33,016 nucleotides of DNA, from NCBI GenBank assembly GCA_049999725.1, contig JBNGIS010002240.1:1-33016 (forward strand), written 5' to 3'. The stretch comes from Haplomitrium mnioides (taxonomy: Eukaryota; Marchantiophyta; Haplomitriopsida; Calobryales). This document shows positions 18,428 to 29,017 of this stretch, piece by piece. The notes below the pieces were generated by a model that saw only the letters and a program-made list of their open reading frames with translations, was not told the DNA's origin and made no database searches. A program made the translations under genes and the position numbers. Within the stretch, counting starts at the first letter, position 1. The number at the start of each line of letters is the position of its first letter.

Positions 18428-20110
18428 CAATCAACTTTACTGTAGGAAAAACTCGATGTGTGGTAGAGAGATTTGGTTGGTCGGAAGAAGAGAGAATTTT
18501 TCGAGGAATTATTTCAAGCAATATGTGATTCCACATGTTTGTAACAAATACGAGAGAAGATGAAGGATGTGAGATCTGAGACATTAGATCAAGTGGATTG
18601 ATCTTTGCAACGACTAGTATCTTAAATTGGAGAAGCTAATTAGAATCTGCTGAGAGTCAAGACTAGTTAGTGATTTTGGAAGAAAATAGAGGGAGTGACA
18701 TAGCCAAGGAAGTACTAAAAGCAATGATTGAAAGCATTCCAAGTGAAGGAAAAGGAGGAGGAACTCTGAATGTGGCAGAGTAGATGAATATCATTTTCTT
18801 TTTTTTTTCTTAAACGTTTCTCTTGTTATGTTTTTGGAAATGTTGGTAAGGCTATGAGCTAATCTATGCAATAAAGACAAAATTCCTTCACGATTTTCTC
18901 ACAATATGTTAAGGCTTCCAAGTATAAGTTTGTATGTATGTGTGGAAGAGTGAGAACATTAATGAAGATCAATTGAGAGTTGGGAAACATTAATCGGTTC
19001 TAGAAAATAGCAAAGGTTAAACTGATTCGCATTATAATTCAATTTCTTAAGAAATCTATTTGTCGAAGATTGTGAGTGAGAAGCAGAGATAGAGTTTGAA
19101 GATTGTCAAAGAAGAGAAAGCAATAGAGAGGGAGAGATCTTTAGGAAAGGAGTCAATTAGACTAAGTGAGAGGTTTAATCCAATTGGTGGACCCACCTAA
19201 TCAGGTGAAGGGAAGGAAGCCTTGTTAAATAAAGAATAAGTGCTAGACGAGGAAGGGAGAGAACTAAGATTTCGGGTTGACGGATCTGCAAGATTGGGTT
19301 CTGGCCAACATGCTAGAAATCTTACCTCTTTGTGAAGGCAATTGCTTGAGGTGGGAGTGTCTTTTAACCGATAGCGTCATCACTAGACTATTGAGAAGAG
19401 GAAAGTATTGTGAAATTTCAGAGCAAAATAGCTCCAAGACATGTATTCTACTAGGGTAGAGGCAGAATTCTCAAAGAGTGTATGAGACAAAAGAAGGCAT
19501 AGGTATGTTTGTGAGTGTGACAAGGAAAGAATTAGGAGTCAGAGTATTTGATGAAACATGGATTTCGAAAATTCTTTACCAAAACGGGTGTCGAATTGTG
19601 AGAGTTCACGGAAGTTATTGTGGAAGAAGTAGTTGAAGCCAATGAATTAATTATTCGATAGAAGTCTCGAGGTGATGGTCAAGCATCTAGTTTGAATGTG
19701 GTGTCAAGCGGCTAATAGAGAATGATGTTCTGAGTTTTGATTGGTCGAGATTTTGTTGGGTGATGTTAGGTAAGTTGTCGTAAGTAATTGGTCAAAGAAT
19801 CTAGAAATTCGAAGGTCAACACGACGTTCCCACTTCCTATTGGAAAACAATGTCGGGAAATGCTTTGAAAGGAGTATTTATCACCGTTATAGACATTGTG
19901 AAGGTTGAATCATCATAGCTATTCAGAGAAGAGGTGTAATAAGTGGTAAAGCTTGTTGGAGGAAATAATTGAGGTTATCTCAAAAGTTTGAAGTCAGTTT
20001 GTGGACATATTAGATAGTCAGATTTTGGGAAGTGAGCGATTTTGTGAGGAAAAAAAGGAATTTTTACATAAAAGTCTACCTCCATGTTGAAAAGAACCTA
20101 GAAAGAGAAT
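18428..20110 (+). pseudogene. Unrecognised protein-gene remnant, part 2
   Basis: Directly after the solo LTR the reading phase of 15030-15092 continues into a Lys/Glu-rich, probably coiled-coil stretch (G-R-K-K-R-E-F-F-E-E-L-F, then R-E-K-M-K-D-V-R-S-E-T-L), with stops every 20-30 codons. Further on, other plus-strand frames have coding-like parts: 19277-19459 (DWVLANMLEILPLCEG) and about 19500-19630 (GIGMFVSVTRKELGVRVFDE and on). Later frames fade out near 20110. This looks like one long gene worn down by stops and small indels. I know no family for it. Confidence 0.38.
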
Positions 20111-20929
20111 TGAGCTGAGTGTTTTGGGTTCACCACTGATACTACAAACAGACTTGGCTATAAGGCTTTAAGATTGACATTCTTTAAAAATGATACCTAA
20201 TACATTTTTTGCTTGTGGTCATTGTTTGCATTGCTTCAAAGTGTTTGTAGTCGCAGCCTCTACATGACAAGATAGAAATTATTCATATTCAATACTAAAC
20301 TGAATTACTCAAGTAAACACAAACTAGTAGGTCATGTATCTAATCAACAATAATACCAATAAATATATAGCGTGGAATGGACTACCAAGAATCATCTTTC
20401 CTTGTAGTCCCCTCACAAACACCTCCACTTACTGTAGTGCCACATAAAAAATTGTAGCAAAAATAATAATTTTAAAAGAGTATAACATCTATAAAAAGGT
20501 ATAGAAGATGGTCTTTATATGTTCTATTTTTGTAAGTAGATGAGAGAAGAAAAATAAACATGGTACTCACATTCATACAACATGCTAGTGGTTGTGATTG
20601 ATTCTAGTGTTAGACTTATCCAACCGTATATGAAAAAAACGATATAATAGATCTTACTTACCTTGCTACTTGCAATTGCTTCAAAGAATGAGTACACACA
20701 TTTCTAGAAAAGTGGGAACAAGCACAACCACAACAAGTAAGTGGTGTAGCTCAAATTGCAACCCATACACTTGCTTATGTTTTTTCATCTAACTCTTAGC
20801 CATATCTTTAACTATTAAAGGAGATATAATTAGAGGAAGAGTTGTCATTACTACACTCAGCTATGCTATTAGGTAGAAGTTGGGATGGCCTTGGGCTTCT
20901 TCTCAATGACCTAGTCGTACTAGTTTCTA
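20111..20929. other. No recognisable feature
   Basis: AT-rich sequence without convincing coding signal. It may hold the C-terminal part or an intron of the CACTA element to its right, which reads on the minus strand, but I could not identify motifs. Confidence 0.4.
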
Positions 20930-22000
20930 TATATGAGCTTGCATTCTTGATTTAATGGAGGGGTTCCATGATGAAGTTGCTCCAAAGCTCAAGTCAATCA
21001 AATTAAACTATCCATGATGTTGTAATGAACAACAAACAATAACAATGTAGAGCTTAGTGTTTACAAAAAGGCAGTTAAAAAGAAATCTATTTTCTATCTT
21101 TAACAAAAAAAATAGGCAAATGCAATGTTTATCATCAATTTGAGGGTGTCCACTTCACTCTATGGTTCTCTATTGTGCATTCATCATCATCAACCTTTGA
21201 CCTCAACATGCTCAAGTATATTGAAGCAGCTTCACTTTAGAGCTCTCTATCTCTACTTGACATTCTCTAGTGTGCCATCAAAGTGCTTTGTCATGTCCTT
21301 GCTGCAAAATAGATGTCATGGTGGTAGATATCAATAGTTTCTAGTGTACTCCAATTTGTTCAAGTTCTTTGATCCACGGGTCAGATAGTTTGCCTTACAA
21401 ATCACACAACTTTTGTAGCCAAAGTTGTTTTTGGCCATATGTCAATCTATATGCATAATAATCATTTATTGTCTACATTATCATTGGCATTATCTTGAGT
21501 TGTTGGCATAAATCAAGACACTTCAACACATGAAAGCAATTGACCCATTCTAACTATAATATTCCAAGCTCGTCCAACAATGGACCCAAAGTATAGACGT
21601 GGGTTTTTTTTTCCTATTATTGAATCAAACCCAAGAATCAACATAGATAGCATCACAAAAAGAAAATTGTGGTGAGCCAAAGAGGTAAATTTTAATTCAA
21701 TAGAATGATGGGCCAAATAGACTATAGTCTTGAATTATTTCTTAAAGGATTCACACCATCAAATGACAAATTCAAGTAAACATTCACTAGTTCTGCTACA
21801 AACAAAGAATCAACAACTTTATCCACATGCTTCCATGCCTTAAAATCTACAATATGAGACATCATCAGCTTGACCTACAAAATCAAGTACATGTTTAGAG
21901 GTTCTATGCAAGGTCTCCTCAAGCAATGCTCTCATATATTGTTCAATTTCTACTATTGAGTACTTTGTAGATGTTGTTTTTTTTAGGCCTATGTTTCTCA
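20930..22000 (-). pseudogene. CACTA (En/Spm) TNP2-type transposase remnant
   Basis: On the minus strand, decayed sequence follows the order of a TNP2 transposase: F-K-A-W-K-H-V-D (about 21830); then a block read partly out of frame, S-F-D-G-V-N-P, followed by an Ile/Leu-rich S-I-W-P-I-I-L-L-N and an N-L-P-L-W-L segment; then L-I-P-G-like F-I-L-G-F-D and the V-Y.G.(I/L)(V/L)DELG block near 21580; T-I-N-D-Y-Y-A-Y near 21460; and F-D-G-T-L-E near 21260. Last come a weak S-I-F-F-x-L-P-F and M-D-S-L-I near 21000. These match the Transposase_21 family by memory of its conserved blocks. Frameshifts and stops are many. Such a transposase cuts the element at its CACTA ends. No such ends are visible nearby, so this is an internal fragment. 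Confidence 0.72.
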
Positions 22001-23599
22001 ATATGTCAAAGCCAGAATGGCTCATATAAGCTGAAGCTCACTCATCATCACTCAAGTCTTGTGCATCTCCAAACCATAGTTAGCACAAAGGGTAGTAGCT
22101 ATGACAATTTTTTACAAAGCAGTGACTCTGATAGGGTAGTAGACAAAAAATCAACTCAGATGGATCCTAGGCTTGGGAAAAAGAGGGACTCTTAAGTATC
22201 AGAAAAGTATAGAAATGGCGATATCAAGGATAAATGGTGAAATAGGGACTCCAATATTTTGGATCTGGGCAAAGCAGCGATTACAACAGAGCAAAGGCAA
22301 GGAACGAAGCAGTGACTTCAATTGAATGGATTCACCATCAGATAAAGTTTGGGACCAGCAGCTATGGAGAGTGACCAATAGGCAGATTAAATTTGCATGG
22401 AAGTTTTAAGACACTAAAGACAAGGCATTTGCAAAGTTATTGGGTCACAAGGTGACGTCAAGGGTATGGGCTATCCAAAGCGTCATTCCAACTTCCCAAT
22501 TAAAAATGGCGCCGGACGACGGCAAAGGACTGAACAAAAGGATGGATTGAAGGGCTTTCAAAAGGACCATCGGTCTGAGACCAAGCCAAAGAGATATCAT
22601 ATCGAGGGGATAATAAGAAGAAGTAGGGCTAGGGATCTATGGTTTCTGGAAGAGAAATGTGCAGGAACTATGAGTAAAGGACAAGTACTATGAGGCAATT
22701 TCACCAACAAAATGCAACAAATCTATAACTATGAGAACCTTTGCAACAATTCACGAGGAAATGAACCCGAGAACTACTTCTCTACATAGGTAACAATGAT
22801 CAATGCTTTTCTGTAGACAGAAAGATTTGAATGTAGAGGGTACATGGTTGACAAACTTGGATGTGGCAAGTGAGAAATCTTTACTCATAGGAAAATATAC
22901 ATGCGGCTAAGGACTCCAAGGTCCCTCTTCTCAAGATTCTAAGAGCCACTAATACTCACTAAAAAACCAATGGTCAATACGTAGTTTGTGCAGCTTAGGC
23001 TGGAATCCACAAAACTCTAACAAATCTTTGACAAACCAAGATACAAGGAGTCACATCACATAGAGCTAAACTTCCTTTTTTGGATTGAGTCTTTTTTCTT
23101 ATACTCAGTTCATACACATAGAACAGACACTAGGAGGAACACTTAAAAATAAATAGGCATGCCCTTTTTTTTTTTAGGATCACCTTCTCATACTAGCCTC
23201 AACATCCAGATCAATCTTGCATTAGAACAACCTACACCACAAAAACTTACACACTGATAGAACCAAGGAAAAAAACACATTCACACTACTATCTCAACCT
23301 TGCAATGGGAGCATTGCTATCGCAACAACTCAATAACTTTGAGGCAGCCTGTCGACAACACAAGACCTCCATAAGAATTGTACAAGAGGCCGATATGTAC
23401 ACCGTTCCAAGTAGACTCAGCACCACAACCTCACTAACACCCAAGTTAGGATTTCTCTTTCTAGGATTTTCCACTCTCTCTCCGTTTTCCATCGGCAAAC
23501 TTCATAGTATTAAGAAATACAAAGACATAGCATCTCAAACGTATGCATGTTCAAAATTTCTTCACCGTCTCCACCAAACTTCTTCCGTTCCACCCAACA

Positions 23600-23602
<3 letters not shown>
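22001..23602. other. Mostly featureless, with one coding-like stretch
   Basis: No gene is recognised. At 22326-22550 (plus) one frame starting with an ATG reads Trp- and Lys-rich protein (K-V-W-D-Q-Q-L-W-R-V-T-N-R-Q, later R-V-W-A-I-Q-S-V) with a single stop at 22407-22409. It ends at a stop near 22550. It could be a fragment of an old gag or LINE ORF1, but nothing proves it. The 23305-23600 part is ordinary, apart from a short T run near 23165. Confidence 0.4.

Positions 23603-23669
<67 letters not shown>
23603..23669. repeat. (GA)n microsatellite, 67 bp
   Basis: An uninterrupted GA repeat of about 33 units. Frames through it give Arg-Glu or Ser-Arg-like repeats that only look like proteins. 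Confidence 0.98.
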
Positions 23670-23670
<1 letters not shown>

Positions 23671-23799
23671 ACGCAAGACATAGTGTTCAAGCATCAAAAC
23701 AAGAGTCAGATCCAATGCTTTATAGAAAGAGTGTCAAGAGCGTGAACCATAGCCCATGAGAGAGTGAGTTCTTGCTGACATTCATTGGCAATACCCAAT

Positions 23800-23979
23800 T
23801 TAAAGAAAGGAAAATATCTTCTTTGTGCATCGCTCATTCAAACGCTCTTGGATTTTCTTCATCAATTCCTCACCATCTTCTTTTTCTAGTATCCCTATTT
23901 CCATCTCGTTGTTGCTAACAAGTACCTTTACCAAGTCTTGATCGTTGATGAACCTGATTTTTGGGTCTTTTCTTGCGCT
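23800..23979 (-). CDS. Coding-like fragment, unrecognised
   Basis: On the minus strand 59 codons are open from just after a TAG to a TAA at 23800-23802. They encode a charged, well mixed protein: R-F-I-N-D-Q-D-L-V-K-V-L-V, then M-E-I-G-I-L-E-K-E-D-G-E-E-L-M-K-K-I, ending K-K-I-F-S-F-L. The first Met is internal. The TAG at its start stands where a splice acceptor (CTATAG) could also be, so it might be a last exon. I do not recognise a family. A chance open stretch or transposon fragment is just as possible. Confidence 0.2.
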   Translation of the reverse strand, partial: SARKDPKIRFINDQDLVKVLVSNNEMEIGILEKEDGEELMKKIQERLNERCTKKIFSFL

Positions 23980-25308
23980 CTATAGGCAATTACTTGACTT
24001 TTTGCTTGCAAACATATAAAGAAAATTGCTAAACAACAAACAAAAAGAAAGGACATAGGAACCATCCCACAACTTCTTTCTAAAATTTTCTCACCATATT
24101 TGGATCAACCATTTCTCTTGATAGTTGGTTGGTTTCTTGATCAGAGTTGGTTTGCACGTACCCATACTTGCCAACTACACTTTAATTTGAGTCTATCTTA
24201 GAGCATAAGTTCTAATATAACAAAATATAACTATTACATATCAGCCATATTTTCCTATTCGTTGAAGATGTTAAAGAGTTGATGACCTGTTGATGTAGAA
24301 CTTGATCCTTTGTAATTCATTGATGTAGAGCCAATTTGCTTGAAGATACTTTGATGTAGATCCAATTAGCTTCCTTTTGTATCTTCCATGTTTCTTTAAT
24401 AACATATTTCTTCTCTATCTTCTGTTATAACATAAACCTAGATGACAAATACCCTTATGGACCTATGGAAAATGAGACGGACCAGCTAGTCATAGAAACA
24501 AAGTTACAAAAATGGGATTACCATAGGAGGAATTATAAAAATGAAGGGAAGTTTGGAATTTGATAACAAACTAGCAAACTTACAACAAGAAGATTAGAAA
24601 GGCAAAGGGTTAGAAACAAAAATTTTGAATAGAGGCTACAACAAAGAAATTCTAAAATGGCGATTACAAAACTAATGTACAACAATAGGGGTTATGAAAG
24701 TGAAGAAGGTTTAGGGATCTTATAACAAGAAACTTGTTCTACAATAATGAGATTACAAAAATGAAATTATTTTAAGACCAATTTACAAAATGCGTATTTT
24801 TTTACAAAGAGGTTGGTATAAGGTCACAACATACAATAGTTACAAAATGTTAGAAGACACATAGGGTTACAACAATGAGCAACAAACATACTTTTCTAAA
24901 GACAAAGTCAAAGAAAGAAAACAAAACATCATAATGATAGCCAAGATTTCAAGAATAAGTTACAAAATTGATGCAAGTTTTAGATCATAAGAGTTGGAAT
25001 GAGAGACAAAATTGAGAATGGAGAAAAATAAAGTGCCAATAGCAAAAACATTTTCTAATATTCAGACAAAGAAGATGTCTTGGGAATTTTGGTGAACTTG
25101 TAGTTGTTAGCAACAATAGGGGAAATGTTTTTGAGGTAAGAGTCTATAGGAATCAAAACTATATCGACACATGAACAAACCATTATACCATATATCTATG
25201 ATACTCACATATTTGGCTTTCTAGCCATAATGATTTGTGTGCAGGGTTCAACCTCTAGAGCTCTTTGTGGGGATAGATAGTGATGATGTAGAGGAGAGAA
25301 ATAAGTGG
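23980..25308. other. AT-rich spacer, no gene seen
   Basis: AT-rich, with many short words like TTACAAAAATG between 24490 and 24980 that hint at old tandem repeats but have no constant period. At 24290-24380 a word TTGATGTAGA returns three times 30-31 bases apart. Nothing protein-like is seen. Confidence 0.5.
24290..24380. repeat. Short tandem repeat, about 30-bp unit, 3 copies
   Basis: TTGATGTAGA occurs at 24290, 24320 and 24351, the last two followed by similar (G/T)CCAATT(T/A)GCTT. Units are degenerate. Confidence 0.6.
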
Positions 25309-25313
25309 CTAAC
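25309..25313. repeat. 5-bp target site duplication of Copia-1, left copy
   Basis: CTAAC, identical to 30519-30523, directly flanking the left LTR. Confidence 0.95.
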
Positions 25314-25660
25314 TGTTGAGAATTCGAGCTTTGTTAAGTTACCTAGTGAATTTAGACCACGATAGTCTAAATTCAGATAGGACCAAATATCATTTTGTCC
25401 TATCCTCATTTTTGTCTTATTCTATTTTGTCTTCTAGTGTTGACATCTATTTTGTCCTATAGTGCCAGCCCTAATTCGCTGGGTCTAGTTTTCTGTGTAT
25501 ATAAGGGAGAGAGGGGGCTATTGCCCTTCATTCTGTGCTTCCCTATTGTTGTTGAGGATCTCTCTTGCTCCTCCTTGCTGTATGCTTGATGCAGGTGTAA
25601 TAAAGTGCTGCTAGCATTGTTATATTGGCTCCAGATTGCTCTCTCTTTGATTTCTTCACA
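25314..25660 (+). repeat. Copia-1 5' LTR
   Basis: It begins TGTTGAGAATTCGAGC and ends TTTCTTCACA. A TATATAA box is at 25498-25504 and an AATAAA poly(A) signal at 25599-25604, about 100 bases apart as expected for an R region between them. Confidence 0.97.
25498..25504 (+). promoter_or_regulatory. TATA box of Copia-1 5' LTR
   Basis: TATATAA, 184 bases from the LTR start. The same box stands at the same offset in the right LTR (30356-30362). Transcription would start about 30 bases downstream. Confidence 0.8.
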
Positions 25661-25672
25661 TGGTATCAGAGC
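25661..25672 (+). other. Copia-1 primer binding site (initiator Met tRNA)
   Basis: TGGTATCAGAGC directly follows the left LTR. It is the standard complement of the 3' end of plant initiator methionine tRNA, used by most copia elements to start minus-strand DNA synthesis. Confidence 0.95.
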
Positions 25673-26035
25673 TTGGTTCATAAAGAGAGAGAGGCACCTA
25701 TTTTTCTGGTGAATCGACCTTCAGGCATCTGAAGCAGTTTCGACTTTGATTATTGAGCAAGGTTCTTAAGGGAAGACAGAATCGGTTCATGATTTTGGGT
25801 GCTTCTTCATGCAGCAAAGGCTCTGCATGTTGTGGTTTTCATCTGCATCAATTAGATTTGGTCCTATTTCGAAGTTAGTCACAAGAAGTGACACATTTTC
25901 TGCAGTATTGATCTGATTTGAGTGCTCTACTTCGAATTTGGTCACAAAAGGTGACAGAAATCCCCTAAGAGTGCCAGATTGATGTGCTGGGAGCACATTG
26001 CTTGTTTGGACATACTTGATTTGCAGGATTGAGAG

Positions 26036-26998
26036 ATGGCCGATGGAATTTATCAGATTGTGACTGAGAAATTGAATGAGAGCAACTACACTGTTTGGTC
26101 TGTAAGGATGACCAATTTTATTAAGAGCAAAAGGCTCTGGAGGTTCATTACCGATAATGTAATAGAACCTGTATTGGGATCATTCCTATCAGAAGAAAAA
26201 TTGCAAGAGTATGAGACATATCATGAGAACGTGCACAAGTTGTTATATTGGCTGACCATAAGTGTTGATGACAAGATGATGGGATACATATCTACATCAA
26301 AGACACCTAAGGAAGGTTGGAACATCCTGAAGAACAGATATCCTGTTTCTTCTGAAGCAAGGAAATTAGCACTGCAAATGGAGTTTATCAATTTGAAAAA
26401 GGAGAAGCTAAATGTGAATGCTTATGCCTTGAGGATCAAGTCCCTAGCTGAGAAATTGGCAAGTGTAGGAGAAGAAGTGAAGGAAAGCATCATGGTAGCA
26501 GTTTGCTTGAACGGTTTGGGCAATGAGTTCAAACAGTTCAAAACCTCCATAAGAACAAGGGAGGGTGCTACATCTTTTTCACAACTCATTACCATGCTGG
26601 TTGCAGAGGAGCTTGACCTTGGTGGAGGAGCATCAAACAATCAAGGTAACCAGGAACAAGCATTCTACTCTACTAGAGGTAGAGGTCAAGGCAGAAGTTA
26701 TGGTAGAAGCGGATTTGGAAGAGGCCGATCAGATAGAAATGTGCACAATCATCTGCAACAACAATCTAATAGCAGAGGTCAATAAAGAGGCAGGGGGAGT
26801 AATAGAAGTCGTGGAGGTCAACATCAAAATCAAGGATCTGAGTGTTTTTATTGTGGCAAGCAAGGCCACATGGCGAGAGACTGGTACAAAAAGCAGAATG
26901 ATCATAAGAACAATCGTGTTCAAGGGAATTATGCAGATTCCAATAAGGCAAGCAATGAGAATATTTTCATTATGCAACATGGATGCTCATCTGTCATG
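26036..26998 (+). pseudogene. Copia-1 gag
   Basis: The ATG at 26036 starts a protein with the copia gag pattern: L-N-x-S-N-Y-x-x-W near residue 15, W-x-x-L-K-x-R-Y-like WNILKNRY near residue 95, and a helical capsid part to about residue 200. A Gly/Arg/Ser/Gln-rich stretch follows to a TAA at 26783-26785. After it the same frame goes on, Arg/Gly-rich, to a zinc knuckle at 26843-26884, C-x2-C-x4-H-x4-W, with Trp in place of the last Cys. Without the stop it would flow into the protease. The knuckle change probably weakens RNA binding. The start choice is good: it is the first ATG after the primer site in the long frame, some 360 bases downstream. Confidence 0.93.
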
Positions 26999-27409
26999 CA
27001 CGAGGAGCAAGAAGATGATGAGGAAAAATGGTTTGTAGATTCCACATGCTCAAACCACATGACGAGACACTGCGAGTGGTTTAAAGAAACCAGAGATCTG
27101 AGCACACCTGGATATGTTGAGACAGGTGATTCGACAATGCATCCTATCAAGCAGATTGGGAGCATACCAATTGTGACGGAGAATGGTAAAACAAGGTGCT
27201 TGTCTAATGTTATGCATGTTCCAAAGATTCAGAAGAATCTGATTTCAGTTGGACAGTGTGTGGAGCAGAACATGCAAGTAAGATTCAATCCCACATGGGT
27301 CTTTATTAAAGACTGGGGGAATAACTGTGATCTCATCTCCAAAGGAAGCAGGAATGGAAGAATGTTCACACTGGATGTGAGAATGCATGCTGTAACATAA
27401 GCCATGTTT
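26999..27409 (+). pseudogene. Copia-1 protease
   Basis: In the same frame as gag, WFVDSTCSNHMT holds the catalytic Asp (27038-27040). The usual third residue Gly of the Asp-Ser/Thr-Gly triad is Thr here, which may be inactivating. M-H-P-I and the block M-H-V-P-K-I-Q-K-N-L-I-S-V-G-Q mark the rest of the domain. A TAA at 27398-27400 ends it. The copia protease cuts the polyprotein. Confidence 0.9.
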
Positions 27410-28552
27410 GGACATGGTACAGGAGCGGTGTCTGATATTGAGATATGGCACAAAAGAATTGGCCATATCAACATACAGAAGTTGAGAGAGATGCAAAAGT
27501 CAGGGATTGTCAATGGGCTGCCCAGGTTCAAAGTTGAAAGCATGGACAAAGTATGTGAAGCCTGCTAGTTTGTTAAGCAGGCAAGGAAGCCATTTCCTCA
27601 GAATGGATATGTGGCAAGGAAGCCACTAGAGTTGGTACACTCAGATGTGTGGGGTCCTACAAAAACATGATCTCTTGGAGGATGCACATATTATTTTACC
27701 TTTATTGATGATTATTCATGGAAACTGTGGATATATTTTATGAAACATAAGAGTGAAGTGCTTGATCACTTCAAACATTTTCGAGCTATGCTGGAAAAGG
27801 AAAAAGGGCTGTTGGTAAAATGTTTAAGATTAGATGGAGGTGGGGAGTATTTCTCCATAGAATTCAGTAACTATCTGCAGACAGAAGGTATCAGGAGACA
27901 ACAGACGTGCAGATATACACCTCAGCAGAATGGGGTAGCTGAAAGGAAGAACAGGCATGTTGTAGAAGTAGCACGTGCCATGATAAATGAGAAGAATATG
28001 CCTCATTCCTATTGGGCAGAGGCAGTATCAACATCGGTCTATATAATGAATCGTACTTCTACTGCAGGTGTTCATGGGATGACACCAGAAGAGAGGTTTA
28101 GAGGGAGATGCCCAAGTATGTCACACCTGAAAGTGTTTGGCTGCATAGCATATGTTCACGTGCCAGCAGAAACACGGAGCAAGCTGGATCGAAAAGCAGA
28201 AAAATGTATTTTCATTGGATACTCCAATGAATAGAAAGGCTACAGGTGCTACAATCCTACTACACGTACAATGAGGGTAAGTAGAGATGTGGTATTTGAT
28301 GAATTAAGCACTTGGTATTGTCCTAAAGTGGACATTGTTATAGAGGATCCAAAAGGGAAGCAAGTTGTGACAGAAGAGAGTAAACAACCACAAGGGTTGA
28401 ACAGTCCACAAAGTGGAAGCAACAACAACAACATTCCATGGCAAGATAGGTTGCGAAGGAATCTAGAGCTACAAGCTTCAACAAGTGGAGGTGGTACATG
28501 AATAACAATTAAAAACTCTGATGGGAGAGACAACAACATCAAGCCAGAGAGT
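27410..28552 (+). pseudogene. Copia-1 integrase
   Basis: It starts with the gag-pre-integrase zinc domain: W-H-K-R-I-G-H (His at 27449 and five residues later) and C-E-A-C, with a TAG directly after it (27566-27568). The core follows with all three acidic residues: Asp in H-S-D-V-W-G-P (27644-27646), Asp in R-L-D-G-G-G-E-Y (27833-27835) and Glu in Q-Q-N-G-V-A-E-R-K-N (27941-27943). After that come the blocks YWAEAV, P-E-E-R-F, H-L-K-V-F-G-C and K-C-I-F-I-G-Y-S, which are typical of copia. Stops stand at 27668, 28232 and 28499. The catalytic triad is thus intact in a broken frame. Confidence 0.95.
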
Positions 28553-29017
28553 TTGGAGGAAGAACTGGGTGTTTCTACACCAGTTCAAAGACAGAGTGAA
28601 CAGCAAGTGCGCAGAAGTGGAAGGGTGAAGTACCCTATTAAGAGATTAGGAATCTCAGGATTCTGTGCATTACATCATGCATATATGGTGCAGGTTGTTA
28701 CAGAGAAAGAACCTGTGACCTTTGATGAAGCTGTTGGAGATGAAAGGTGGAAATATGTTATGATAGAAGAGATGGAAGCTCTTCATAAGAACCAAACATG
28801 GGAGTTGAGTTCTTTACCTGCAAGAAAGAAAGCTATTGGATGCAAGTGGGTCTATAAGCTTAAGAGACATGAAGATGGCAAGATAAGCAGATTCAAGGCA
28901 CGATTGGTGGCCAAAGGTTATGCACAAACCCAAGGTATAGATTATGAGGAGACATTCAGTTCTGTGGCCAGGATGGCAACAGTGAGAGTAGTCATTGCAT
29001 TGGCTGCATAACATAGC
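28553..29017 (+). pseudogene. Copia-1 reverse transcriptase, N-terminal part
   Basis: Same frame as integrase. It includes F-D-E-A-V-G-D-E-R-W and M-E-E-M-E-A-L-like blocks, W-E-L-x-x-L-P, G-C-K-W-V-Y-K-L-K, F-K-A-R-L-V-A-K-G-Y-A-Q-x-x-G-I-D-Y-x-E-T-F-S, and V-V-I-A-L-A-A, then a TAA at 29009-29011. The motif A block with the first catalytic Asp, which should follow in about 15 residues, is absent: the sequence jumps to the next part at 29018-29038. Confidence 0.95.

Noticed and set aside
23305-23759. Plus-strand open frames through the GA repeat giving Arg-Glu repeat proteins.
   Set aside because: The repeat lacks stops in any frame by its nature. The flanks show no known motif.
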